Under the pieces are notes generated by a model, which worked only from the letters and a program-made list of their open reading frames with translations, made no database searches and was not told the DNA's origin. A stretch of 64,000 bases of DNA from Bradyrhizobium sp. Arg816 (lineage in GTDB: Bacteria; Pseudomonadota; Alphaproteobacteria; Rhizobiales; Xanthobacteraceae): positions 372,001 through 436,000 of the forward strand of contig NZ_JAPRAQ010000001.1 in the NCBI RefSeq assembly GCF_029989365.1. Reading direction: 5' to 3'. The first letter of the stretch is position 1; each line of letters begins with the position of its first letter. Position numbers and translations under genes: made by a program. Positions 34,888 through 43,176 of this stretch are shown here, piece by piece.

Positions 34888-36449
34888 GAGACGAGACGGT
34901 CCGGCTGGCCCTCCCCGCCGCCGGCGAGGCGACCGAGCGGCCAATCTCCATCGCGATCGTCGCGATGGGTGGCCAGGGTGGCGGCGTGCTGACCGACTGG
35001 ATCGTTCAGCTGGCCGAGAACCATGGCTGGGTCGCGCAATCAACCTCGGTGCCCGGCGTCGCCCAGCGCACCGGCGCCACGATCTATTATATCGAGACGA
35101 TGCCGCCGCTCGACGGCCGCAAGCCGATCCTGTCGTTGATGCCGACGCCCGGCGACGTTGACGTGGTGATGGCGGCGGAGTTCATGGAGGCTGGGCGATC
35201 GATCCTGCGCGGCCTCGTGACGCCGGATCGCACCACGTTGATCGCATCCAACCACCGGTCGTTTGCCATCGGCGAGAAGATTGCACCGGGCAACGGCATC
35301 GCCGACGGCGACGCCGTCACCGGCGCCATCGGGGTTGCCGCCAAGACCGAGATCATCTTCGATCTGAACGCGCTGGCGATCGCGCATGGCAGCGTCATCT
35401 CGGCCGCGATGTTCGGTGCGCTCGCGGCGGCCGCTGTGCTGCCGTTCAGCCGCGACAGCTATCTCGACGTGATCCGCGCAGGTGGGAAAGGCGCCAAGGC
35501 TAGCGTGGAGACGTTTGAAGCCGCGTTTGACCGGGTCAAGACCGGCTCACCCGAGGTCGCAGCGCCAGCGCCATCAAAGCAGGCCGATCACGTCCCCTCT
35601 CCCGCCACGCCCGATCCAGAACTCGCCGGGCTCATCGCCAGACTGAAGCAGGAGCTGCCCGAGCCTGCGCTCACCATGGCCCGCGCCGGCTTGAAAAAGG
35701 TGGTCGACTTCCAGGACGTCGCCTATGGCGGAGAATATCTCGACATTCTCAAGACGTTGCACACGGCCGACCGAAACGCCGGCGGCGGTGCGCGCGCCTA
35801 TGCCTTCACGGAGGTGGCGGCGAAGTATCTCGCCAACGCCATGACCTATGACGACGTCATCCGCGTGGCCGACCTGAAGACGCGCGCCGGTCGCCGCGCG
35901 CGCATCGAGAGCGAGCTCGAGATGTCCGAGGGACAGGTGCTCCAGACCACCGAATTCATGCATCCGCGCATGGAGGAGGTCATGGGCGTGCTGCCCGCGG
36001 GCTTCAGCCGCTGGCTCGGCGCACGGCCGCGCCTGCTCGGCTGGCTCGATCGCCGCGTCAACCGGGGGCGCCGGGTGCGGACCTACTCGCTGCCCTGGTT
36101 CCTGACGCTCTACGTCGTGGCCGGACTACGCGGCCTGCGACGCCGCTCGCTGCGTCACGCCGTCGAGACCACGCATCGGGACGGATGGCTCAAGGCCGCG
36201 ACCGACGCGGTCGCAACCAACTACCAGCTCGGTGTCGAGATCCTGCAATGCCGACGCCTCGTGAAAGGCTATTCCGATACCCACAGCCGCGGGCTGTCGA
36301 AATTCGACAGGACACTGGCGGCGATCAAGCTGGTCGAGCGACGCGAGGATGCCGCCGATTGGGCGCGCCGCCTGCGGGAAGCCGCACTGAAGGACAGCGC
36401 CGGCAAGGAGCTCGACGGCGTGATCCAGACCATCAAGACTTTTGCATGA
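34884..36449 (+). CDS. iorB: Indolepyruvate oxidoreductase beta-subunit family protein (long form)
   Basis: A 521-residue protein. Residues ~20-215 are the IorB/POR-gamma-type domain (ISIAIVAMGGQGGGVLTDWIVQLA, STSVPGVAQRTGATIYYIE). The remaining ~300 residues are the helical extension found in alpha- and betaproteobacterial long IorB proteins (DUF6537-like), with unknown function. It starts in an ATGA overlap with iorA, so a 1:1 complex is expected. A 155-base gap separates it from the MarR pair. Confidence 0.87.
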   Translation: MRDETVRLALPAAGEATERPISIAIVAMGGQGGGVLTDWIVQLAENHGWVAQSTSVPGVAQRTGATIYYIETMPPLDGRKPILSLMPTPGDVDVVMAAEFMEAGRSILRGLVTPDRTTLIASNHRSFAIGEKIAPGNGIADGDAVTGAIGVAAKTEIIFDLNALAIAHGSVISAAMFGALAAAAVLPFSRDSYLDVIRAGGKGAKASVETFEAAFDRVKTGSPEVAAPAPSKQADHVPSPATPDPELAGLIARLKQELPEPALTMARAGLKKVVDFQDVAYGGEYLDILKTLHTADRNAGGGARAYAFTEVAAKYLANAMTYDDVIRVADLKTRAGRRARIESELEMSEGQVLQTTEFMHPRMEEVMGVLPAGFSRWLGARPRLLGWLDRRVNRGRRVRTYSLPWFLTLYVVAGLRGLRRRSLRHAVETTHRDGWLKAATDAVATNYQLGVEILQCRRLVKGYSDTHSRGLSKFDRTLAAIKLVERREDAADWARRLREAALKDSAGKELDGVIQTIKTFA

Positions 36450-36604
36450 TTCCATCGGAGGAGGCCGCGGGAGTGGATTGCCGTTCGACCCCCAAGACGT
36501 CAGGATCAGGCGACTTGACTACGATTCTCAGGTTGTTAATCGGAGCGAAAGACCCGCGATAATCCCTCCAATCGACGAGACATCTTGTACTCGATGGTCA
36601 TGCA

Positions 36605-37099
36605 ATGCCGGCAGCACTCAAAGAGAACATTGTTCCCGTCCCTGGGCAGATCGAAACCCGGCTCTGGCTCCAATTGCTGTCGCTGCACGGCGAGCTGTTC
36701 GCGTCGCTGAATTCGATGCTGAACTCCGAGTTCGGCCTGTCGCTCGCAAAATTCGACGTGCTGGCCCAGCTCGATCGCTACCGGGATGGCCTCGCGCTCG
36801 GGCAGTTGTCGCAAAATCTGAAAGTCACCGGCGGCAATGTCTCGGGGCTGGTGCAGCGTCTTCTCGCCGACGACCTCATCAGCAGGGAAATGTCGAGCGA
36901 GGACCGACGGTCCTTCATCGTGCGCCTGACGCCGAAGGGCGACGCGCTGTTCAGGAAGGCAGCCGAAATCCACAAGAAGCATCTCGGCAAACGGCTCGAG
37001 AATGTCTCGGCCCGGGAGCTGGACGGTGCGCTGTCCGTACTGAAATCCCTTTCTTCAAAACTTCATACCGAGAGCAAGAAGCAAAGTCGCAAGAGATAA
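36605..37099 (+). CDS. MarR family transcriptional regulator (module B, first)
   Basis: A 164-residue MarR regulator: N-terminal dimer helix (TRLWLQLLSLHGELFASLN), helix-turn-helix around FDVLAQLDRYRDGLALGQLSQNLKVTGGNVSGLV, wing at DDLISREMSSEDRRSFIVRLT. It is similar in layout to the module A MarR (compare AKFDVLAQLDRYRDG with PRFDVLAQLDREPSG). It is transcribed with iorAB or from its own promoter in the 155-base gap, and overlaps the following MarR by one base (TAATG), so the two are translationally coupled and may work together. Confidence 0.9.
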   Translation: MPAALKENIVPVPGQIETRLWLQLLSLHGELFASLNSMLNSEFGLSLAKFDVLAQLDRYRDGLALGQLSQNLKVTGGNVSGLVQRLLADDLISREMSSEDRRSFIVRLTPKGDALFRKAAEIHKKHLGKRLENVSARELDGALSVLKSLSSKLHTESKKQSRKR

Positions 37100-37581
37100 T
37101 GGCCAGAGAATCCAAGAGCAGATGGAAGTCGGGTCCGCCGAGGACGAGGGACCAGCTGCAAACCTACATCCCGTATCTGTTCAACCGGCTCGCCAATCGC
37201 TGGAATCTCGATCAGAACCGCGACCTGAGCGACCACGGCATCAACAATGTCGTGTTCCGGACGCTGTCGGTCCTGTTCATCTACAAGACCCTCACGGTCA
37301 ACGAGGTCGCCGTTCTCGCGGTGACCGAGCAGTCGACGGCGAGCCGCATGGTCGAGTCCATGGTGTCATCGGGCCTCGTCAAGCGCGAGATCGCTGAGGA
37401 AGACCAGCGCCGCCGCGTCGTGGGTTTGACGACGGATGGCGAAGCGCTGCTGCGCAAGATCTGGCCAATCATGGCGAGCAACTACGACAAGCTGATCGAA
37501 GGCATCGAGCCTGATGACATCGAGGTCTGCGCGCGCGTGCTGGCCAAGATGGTCGAGAACATCCGCCAGAACCAGATCTAG
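37099..37581 (+). CDS. MarR family transcriptional regulator (module B, second)
   Basis: A 160-residue MarR protein with a basic N-terminus (SKSRWKSGPPRTRDQ), helix YIPYLFNRLANRWNLDQN, recognition region VFRTLSVLFIYKTLTVNEVAVLAVTEQSTASRMVE and wing VKREIAEEDQRRRVVGLT. It is quite different from the preceding MarR, so not a recent duplicate. The ATG overlaps the TAA of that gene. It converges with the SDR gene 10 bases away. One of the pair probably reads the class B palindromes at iorAB and the Rieske operon (inference). Confidence 0.9.
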   Translation: MARESKSRWKSGPPRTRDQLQTYIPYLFNRLANRWNLDQNRDLSDHGINNVVFRTLSVLFIYKTLTVNEVAVLAVTEQSTASRMVESMVSSGLVKREIAEEDQRRRVVGLTTDGEALLRKIWPIMASNYDKLIEGIEPDDIEVCARVLAKMVENIRQNQI

Positions 37582-37591
37582 GTGGCGGGCA

Positions 37592-38320
37592 TTACGGACC
37601 GAGCCCGACAAGGCTGGTGCCGCCGCAGACATAGAGCACCTGGCCGGTGACGAAGTCCGAGCGCTCGTCGAGGAAGAAACTGATCGCGTGCGCGACATCC
37701 TCGCGCGAGCCGAGCCGCCCGACCGGCACGTTGCGCGCCATCCGCTCCTGCTGCTCGGAGCCCTTGGGAATGATGCCCCAGAAATTGTCGGTCAGGATCG
37801 GCCCCGGCGCCACGACGTTCACGGTGATGCCGCTCGCGGCGAGCTCCAGCGCCCAGGTCCGCGCCAGGCCGTGCACGCCGGCCTTGGTCGCGGAATAGGC
37901 CGACCGCGTCGCGGCGCCCATCGCGGCGCGCGAGCTGACGAACACGATGCGCCCGAAGCGGCGCGAACGCATCCCCTCCAGCGCCGCCTGGGTCAGGAGC
38001 ATCGGCGCGCCCAGGTGCAGCTGCGCCAACATCAAAATGTCTTCCGGCTTCGCATCGGGCAGCAGGTTCGGCAGGATGACGCCGGCATTGTGCACGAGGC
38101 GATCGACGGCGTGTTCGCGGCAGATCTCCTGCGCGATCGCGCGCGTCTCGTCGATATCGGAGAGATCAGCGCGATAGGCCGCGAGCAGATCATGCGTCCA
38201 GTCCGGCTCCTCCAGCCCGACCGAGACCACGCGTTGCCCGCTCTCGACGAGCTTCTTCGCCAGCGCCTCGCCGATCCCCGAATTGCCGCCGGTGATGAGT
38301 GTGGTGCGGATCTCGCTCAT
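37592..38320 (-). CDS. Short-chain dehydrogenase/reductase (module B)
   Basis: A 242-residue classical SDR with intact motifs: TGGNSGIG cofactor loop, HNAG, catalytic serine in VSSRAAMG, and YSATK. It begins ATG 38320, two bases past the CoA ligase stop, and is the last gene of the Rieske operon. In aromatic dioxygenase operons an SDR usually oxidises the cis-dihydrodiol; for a 2,3-dihydroxylated indoline this would give the 2-oxo (lactam) product. Known IAA degradation clusters (iac-type) also pair a Rieske system with an SDR. Confidence 0.88.
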   Translation of the reverse strand: MSEIRTTLITGGNSGIGEALAKKLVESGQRVVSVGLEEPDWTHDLLAAYRADLSDIDETRAIAQEICREHAVDRLVHNAGVILPNLLPDAKPEDILMLAQLHLGAPMLLTQAALEGMRSRRFGRIVFVSSRAAMGAATRSAYSATKAGVHGLARTWALELAASGITVNVVAPGPILTDNFWGIIPKGSEQQERMARNVPVGRLGSREDVAHAISFFLDERSDFVTGQVLYVCGGTSLVGLGP

Positions 38321-38322
38321 GA

Positions 38323-39939
38323 TCAAACCTGCCGCCGCTTGAGGTCGCGAAGGTCGAAGAACGCACCGTCAGACATCAGCCTCGCGACAAAGTCCTTCAG
38401 GCCGCCGCGCTGGATCTTCTCGGTCGCGGTCAACGGCAGGCTGTCGACGAAACAGATCCAGCCCGGCGCCTTGTAATAGGCCATCTGCTCCAGGCTCCAG
38501 CGCACGATCTGCTCGGCGAGCGCGCGGTCGGCACCGGCCTCCTCGGCGATGATGACCGCCGCAACCTCGTCGCCGCGCACCTGATCGGGCGTCGCGGCAA
38601 CCGCGGCCTGCCGGATCGCGGGATGGCGGTTGAGGACGGACTCGACCTCGACCGCGGCAATGTTCTCGCCGGAACGGCGGATCACGTTCTTCTTGCGGTC
38701 GACGAAATGGAGGTCGCCGTCCGCATCGCGCGACACGATATCGCCGGTGTGCAGCCACCCGCCGGCCCACGCCTCGGCGGTGGCGGCCTCGTTCTTCAGG
38801 TACTCGCGGAAGAAACCATAACGCGGGTCCGCGCCTGCGCGCCGCACCAGGAGCTCGCCCGGCGTCCCGACCGGCGCGTCGTTGCCGCCGTCGTCGACGA
38901 TACGAACGTCGACCTCGGGGGCCGGACGTCCGAAACAGCTCGTGCCGATCTTGCGCGGCTCGACATTGGCGGCGATGACGCCGCCGCTTCCCGTCTCGGT
39001 CATCGCCCAGGCCTCCAGCAGTGGAAAGCCGAAGCGCTCCTCGAACGGCGCATGCAGGAGCCTGTCGACGCCGGCGCCGAAGCCGAAGCGTACGGTGTGC
39101 GCGCGGTCCTGCTCCGATTGCGGCGCGCTCATCAGCATCGAGGGCATCACGCCGAGATAATGCAGACAGGTCGCGCGGCTGTCGCGGACGGACGCCCACC
39201 AGCTACGCGGATGGAAGCGATCGAGCATGGTGAGGCTGCCGCCGACCGTCAGCATCGCCATCAGCGACACCGCCATCGCGTTCATGTGAAACAGCGGCAG
39301 CGGCGTGATCATGCGCTCACGGTCGGACTTGAGATCGATCAACCCGCCGACATCGCGATACCAGTTCCCGGAATGCAGGAAATATGTGTTGGTGAGCACG
39401 CAGCCCTTGGGCTGTCCCGTGGTTCCAGACGTATAGAGCAGCGCGCATTCGCTCGCCTCGCTTGCGGCGGTCGAAGGCCGAGCACCTCCGAAGGGTTCGG
39501 GAACGTCGTCCTGATCAGTCACGACCGGGATCGGCCGGCCGGCCTGGCGCGCCGCAGTCTCGACCTCGTCGCGTCGCTCCGCGAGGACGAACGCCGCATT
39601 CATCTCGGAATGCGCAATGATGTATTCGAGCTCGCTGATCCGCAAATCGGGATTGATCGGTACCACGGACACGCCGAGCCCGTTCAGCGCGAACCACAGC
39701 TCGATGAACACCGGCCGGTTCTGGAGCAGAAGCCCGACCCGGTGGCCTTCGCCATAGCCCCGGCTTGCAAAGGCCGAACGCCAGCGCTCGACCCGGTCGA
39801 GCATGGCGCGGTAGGAAATCTCGCCTGCCGCGATGCCATAGATATCGGCGGTCTCCGGCAGCACGTTGAGGAAGCCTGCCTCGTCCCGGCGAGAGGCGGT
39901 CTCGCGAAAGCGGGCGTAGACTGTGGTCGCAGCGGACAA
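38323..39939 (-). CDS. AMP-forming acyl/aryl-CoA ligase (module B)
   Basis: A 538-residue ANL ligase with YTSGTTGQPKG, the acceptor region (EAWAMTETGSG), the hinge GDIVSRDADGDLHFVDRKKN and a C-terminal LTATEKIQRG lysine site. It is only distantly like the ligase at 5843. It follows the Rieske small subunit by 7 bases and precedes the SDR by 2, so it should act on the product of the oxygenase, for instance dioxindole-3-acetate, or on anthranilate (inference). Confidence 0.88.
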   Translation of the reverse strand: MSAATTVYARFRETASRRDEAGFLNVLPETADIYGIAAGEISYRAMLDRVERWRSAFASRGYGEGHRVGLLLQNRPVFIELWFALNGLGVSVVPINPDLRISELEYIIAHSEMNAAFVLAERRDEVETAARQAGRPIPVVTDQDDVPEPFGGARPSTAASEASECALLYTSGTTGQPKGCVLTNTYFLHSGNWYRDVGGLIDLKSDRERMITPLPLFHMNAMAVSLMAMLTVGGSLTMLDRFHPRSWWASVRDSRATCLHYLGVMPSMLMSAPQSEQDRAHTVRFGFGAGVDRLLHAPFEERFGFPLLEAWAMTETGSGGVIAANVEPRKIGTSCFGRPAPEVDVRIVDDGGNDAPVGTPGELLVRRAGADPRYGFFREYLKNEAATAEAWAGGWLHTGDIVSRDADGDLHFVDRKKNVIRRSGENIAAVEVESVLNRHPAIRQAAVAATPDQVRGDEVAAVIIAEEAGADRALAEQIVRWSLEQMAYYKAPGWICFVDSLPLTATEKIQRGGLKDFVARLMSDGAFFDLRDLKRRQV

Positions 39940-39946
39940 GGGGTGC

Positions 39947-40423
39947 TCACATGAAAAGCTGGATGTTGCCGAACGGCGCGTCGAAATTGACGAGATCGAC
40001 CCGCTTGAGCTTGATCTTCAGGGCATCGCCGACCTCTACGAATTCGTGCGACGCCCATCCCGAATAGCGCTCCAGCAGATCGCCGCGGGTCTCGGTATAG
40101 ATGTAGGACGTCCGCGCCTTGTAGACGCCTGCAGCCGGGTCGCACGCCACGATCCGCGGCGCTTGGAGAAGATGATGGCAACGGCTCTTCGGCTTCTGGC
40201 TGAAGGTCCGCTCGCCGGCGAGCCGCTCGACGCGGACCTTCAGGAGCAGCAGATCCTCGTACATCAACGACGGCTGCAGCACCGGATCCTGCTGCTGCCA
40301 TTCGAGCGGCATCCAGTAGCGCCCTTCGGGGTGAAACAGATCGAGCCAGGCCTGCCATTGCATCGTGTCGAGCAGCTCGGCTTCCAGATAGATGAAGTCC
40401 GTGATGGCCTTCTCGTCGATCAT
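39947..40423 (-). CDS. Aromatic-ring-hydroxylating dioxygenase, small (beta) subunit
   Basis: A 158-residue beta subunit of the NTF2-like cone fold (ITDFIYLEAELLDTMQWQAWLDLFHPEGRYWMPL, then DLLLLKVRVERL and VYKARTSYIYTET). It supports the alpha-subunit trimer and has no metal site. The start overlaps the alpha-subunit stop by 4 bases. Such subunits pair with Rieske alpha subunits of the benzoate/anthranilate or iacC/iacD type. Confidence 0.88.
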   Translation of the reverse strand: MIDEKAITDFIYLEAELLDTMQWQAWLDLFHPEGRYWMPLEWQQQDPVLQPSLMYEDLLLLKVRVERLAGERTFSQKPKSRCHHLLQAPRIVACDPAAGVYKARTSYIYTETRGDLLERYSGWASHEFVEVGDALKIKLKRVDLVNFDAPFGNIQLFM

Positions 40424-41760
40424 TCCGCGGCCTCGGCGCGCTTGTCCATGTCCATGGTCATGAATTTTGCCCAGGCGTGGAACTGGTTTCGCATCTGTCG
40501 CTCGGACGTGCCGTTGATCACGGCCGTGACGTCCTGCTCTTCATGGCTCTCGTAGAGGCGCCGCAGATTGACCCAATGATTGCCGTTCGACTTCAGCCCT
40601 TCCTGCGCACGCTCGTACATTTCGAGATCGTCGTGCCCGACGATCGAGGTCGGCGCGTTGATGAAGCGGTTGTACATCAGCGCCCGCTCATAGAGCTTGT
40701 CCGGCGCCCCGACCAGGCGATAGACCCAGCTCTCGACCAGCGTCTTGTCGACCGCGATCGGGATGAAATTGCGCAGGATCTGGACGGCACCCTTCACCAT
40801 GATGTTCGGGAAATACACGGTGTTGTGCCTGACCTCGCCGAGGATCTCGTGCGCCCGCTCCTCGCCATAGGCCGCGACCATCTGGCCGAGATAGCCTTCG
40901 ATGTCCGAATAGTTGGAATGGATGGAGTTGGCGACGCCGGTATGGCCATGGCCGTTCGGCCAGATCCTGATGCCGCTCTGTTCGTAGAACTCGTACGGGC
41001 TCATGAAGGGACCGTAGAGCTGCACCGCCATCGGCGTCTCCGTGGAGGAGCCCTGCTCGCGCTTCCAGACCTTGACCGCGGTACCGGCCGAGCTCTCATG
41101 CGCCACCATCGGATGGCAGGTGTCGGTCTGGTTCTCGACCAGCATCTTCCAATTGCAGGTGTGCATGTAGCGGATCGGCGTCGCCTGGACTGCGAGCTTC
41201 CCCTCCGGCGAGCGGTCGACCATGTTGTCGATGGTCGAAAGGCTCTCGCCGAAATAATCCTCGAAGGACACGCCGTCGTCGCTCAGGCGGGCGAAGATGA
41301 AATCGCGATAGATCACGACGTTCCTGACCTTCGACAGTCCCTCATTCGCCTGCGTGTCGCCAAAGCCGGTGCCCTCATAGCCCTTCTTCAGAGGGATCGC
41401 GAGCAGCGAGCCGTCGGTCTTGAACGACCAAGCGTGATAGGGGCAGCGGAAGAACTTTCCGGTGTTGCCGCAGGGCTCGGAGGCGATCTTCACGCCCTTG
41501 TGCGGACAGCGGTTGTAGAAGACGTGGATGGAGCCGTCGGTGTGGCGGCTCGCCAGCACCGGCTGACGACCGATATTGGCGGTGATGAAATCGCCGGGCT
41601 TTCCCAGCTGGCTTGCATGTCCGACATAGATCCAGCTGTTCGGGAACAGGTGCTCCATCTCGAGCTCGAAGATCTCGGGGTCGACATAGACGTCGCGGTG
41701 CACCTCGGCCTCGCGCACCAGCGCCGCGATCGCGTCGGCATTCTGTCCGTATTTCGCCAT
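40420..41760 (-). CDS. Rieske aromatic-ring-hydroxylating dioxygenase, large (alpha) subunit
   Basis: A 446-residue alpha subunit. The Rieske [2Fe-2S] ligands are C85-x-H87 and C106-x2-H109. The mononuclear iron site is in the stretch E209-N210...D213...H216...H221 (VENQTDTCHPMVAH). The frame is open far upstream, but ATG 41760 matches the family N-terminus. Electron supply comes from the PDR-type reductase encoded 17 bases upstream. The group resembles alpha subunits of auxin-degradation (iac/iad-like) loci as well as salicylate 5-hydroxylase; the CoA ligase, SDR and iorAB company favours an indole-acetate-type substrate (inference). Confidence 0.9.
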   Translation of the reverse strand: MAKYGQNADAIAALVREAEVHRDVYVDPEIFELEMEHLFPNSWIYVGHASQLGKPGDFITANIGRQPVLASRHTDGSIHVFYNRCPHKGVKIASEPCGNTGKFFRCPYHAWSFKTDGSLLAIPLKKGYEGTGFGDTQANEGLSKVRNVVIYRDFIFARLSDDGVSFEDYFGESLSTIDNMVDRSPEGKLAVQATPIRYMHTCNWKMLVENQTDTCHPMVAHESSAGTAVKVWKREQGSSTETPMAVQLYGPFMSPYEFYEQSGIRIWPNGHGHTGVANSIHSNYSDIEGYLGQMVAAYGEERAHEILGEVRHNTVYFPNIMVKGAVQILRNFIPIAVDKTLVESWVYRLVGAPDKLYERALMYNRFINAPTSIVGHDDLEMYERAQEGLKSNGNHWVNLRRLYESHEEQDVTAVINGTSERQMRNQFHAWAKFMTMDMDKRAEAAE

Positions 41761-41777
41761 GGCGTTCCTCGCCTCCC

Positions 41778-42728
41778 CTAGAGATCCAGCACCAGACGTT
41801 CCGACTTCGCGCGTGACACGCAGATCTGCATGACCGTGTTGGACGCCCTCTCGTCGTCGCTGAGGATGACGTCGCGATGGTCGGGCACCCCTTCGATCAC
41901 GCCGCACTGGCAGATGCCGCAATCGCCGCGCTGGCAGTCGTAGAGCACGTCGAGACCCGCGGCCTCCAGCGCCTGGATGATGGTCTGACCCGCTGCGACG
42001 CTGACGACCTGCCCGGTCGATTTGACCTCGACCTCGAACGGCAAGTCGGGCGAGGACGATTGCTCGGCCTTGAAGAGCTCGTAGTGGATGCGGTCGGCTG
42101 ACACACCCGCGGCAAGCGCACCGGCCTTCACCGCGTCGATCATGCCCGAAGGGCCGCAGACATAGACATGGGCGTTTGCGGCGGCATCGCCGAGCGCCGC
42201 TGCAATGTCCAGGCGGGACTCGTCGCCGTCGTAGTGAACGGACAAACCCCCGGCGCAAATCTCCTGCAGGTGCGGCAGGAACGCGAGCAGGCCTTGCGTG
42301 CGGCCCGCATAGTGCAAGCGATATGGGCTTCCTCGGGCCGCGAGATTCGCCGCCATCGACAGGATCGGCGTGACACCGATGCCGCCGGCGAACAGCAGCG
42401 CGGGCGCCGCTCCCTCATGCAGATGAAAATTGTTGACCGGCGCCGTTGCCTTCACGACATCACCGATCTTCAGCGCGTGCATGAACTGCGAGCCGCCGGT
42501 CGAAGCCTCCTCGCGCAGCACCCCAAGCGCCAGCGTACCCTCGGGGAGACCCGGCAGAGCCATCAGCGAGTACGGCCGGTCGCCTCCATTCGGCAGCGCC
42601 ACGCGGACATGTGCCCCCGCCTGCCATCGCGGCGCGACGCCGTCCTCCACGCCAAACACAAGGCTCCGTATGAACGGCGTCTCCGTGGCATACGATCTGA
42701 CCTTGAGCTTGAGCGGATGCGTGTCCAT
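41778..42728 (-). CDS. PDR/VanB-type oxygenase reductase (flavin, NAD, 2Fe-2S)
   Basis: A 316-residue electron-transfer protein. In order: flavin domain with RPYSL (residues 51-55), NAD domain with GGIGVTP (115-121) and VCGPSGM (190-196), and a C-terminal plant-type ferredoxin with C265-x4-C270-x2-C273-x29-C303. It passes electrons from NAD(P)H straight to the Rieske subunit, so no separate ferredoxin is needed. First gene of its operon; a consensus -35 promoter and the class B palindrome lie just upstream. Confidence 0.92.
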   Translation of the reverse strand: MDTHPLKLKVRSYATETPFIRSLVFGVEDGVAPRWQAGAHVRVALPNGGDRPYSLMALPGLPEGTLALGVLREEASTGGSQFMHALKIGDVVKATAPVNNFHLHEGAAPALLFAGGIGVTPILSMAANLAARGSPYRLHYAGRTQGLLAFLPHLQEICAGGLSVHYDGDESRLDIAAALGDAAANAHVYVCGPSGMIDAVKAGALAAGVSADRIHYELFKAEQSSSPDLPFEVEVKSTGQVVSVAAGQTIIQALEAAGLDVLYDCQRGDCGICQCGVIEGVPDHRDVILSDDERASNTVMQICVSRAKSERLVLDL

Positions 42729-42746
42729 TCAGGCATCTCACGAATT

Positions 42747-42764
42747 ATATGAATTTGCATATTT
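42747..42764. promoter_or_regulatory. Class B palindrome, copy 2
   Basis: ATATG-AATTTG-CATAT forms a 5-base-arm dyad, continuing to TT. The pattern TATG-N5-GCATATTT matches the iorAB copy with identical spacing. It lies right downstream of the -10 of the reductase promoter, 19 bases from the start codon, a position where a repressor would block initiation. Confidence 0.55.
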
Positions 42765-42790
42765 TTAGACATGTAATAATTAGCTGTCAA
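42762..42790 (-). promoter_or_regulatory. Sigma-70-type promoter of the Rieske operon
   Basis: On the minus strand a perfect -35 TTGACA (42785-42790) is followed by a 17-base spacer and TAAAAA (42762-42767) as -10. The class B palindrome begins at the end of the -10. Confidence 0.55.
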
Positions 42791-43085
42791 TCGTCGGCGC
42801 CCGCTCTGGCTCGGATTGCAGTCCTGGGCACGTCTCATTGGTGCAGGACGGTTGGCCCCCTCGGAGGTCGCCCACGCCGCAGGGGATGACGGATCACTCC
42901 GAAGAACGACCGGCCGTGCTTTCAATGGACTTTGCTGCCCGTGTACGCGCCGCCTTTGAGCGCCCGCCCCGATCCATGATGGACCGTGGGAAGATTTCAA
43001 CTCAAGCCATTCATTTTGCTAAGATATTACATCGCCGGCGATCCGCCGGCGCAGTGTTCAGTGCCCTGGTGACCGCGCAAGATGA

Positions 43086-43119
43086 CAGCAATCGCGCTGC
43101 AAGCACAGCAATCGCTCTG
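43086..43119. promoter_or_regulatory. 20-bp-spaced direct repeat (candidate AraC operator), copy 1
   Basis: CAGCAATCGCGCTG (43086-43099) and CAGCAATCGCTCTG (43106-43119) are direct repeats with one mismatch and a period of 20 bases, about two helical turns, as AraC-family sites often show. They lie 58-91 bases upstream of the catalase-like gene. The same arrangement occurs at 47426. Confidence 0.55.
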
Positions 43120-43176
43120 GAGCGGGGAAGCATCCACGCCGCTAACGGTTGAGGGGAGCAAATCCAAGACCAAGCC

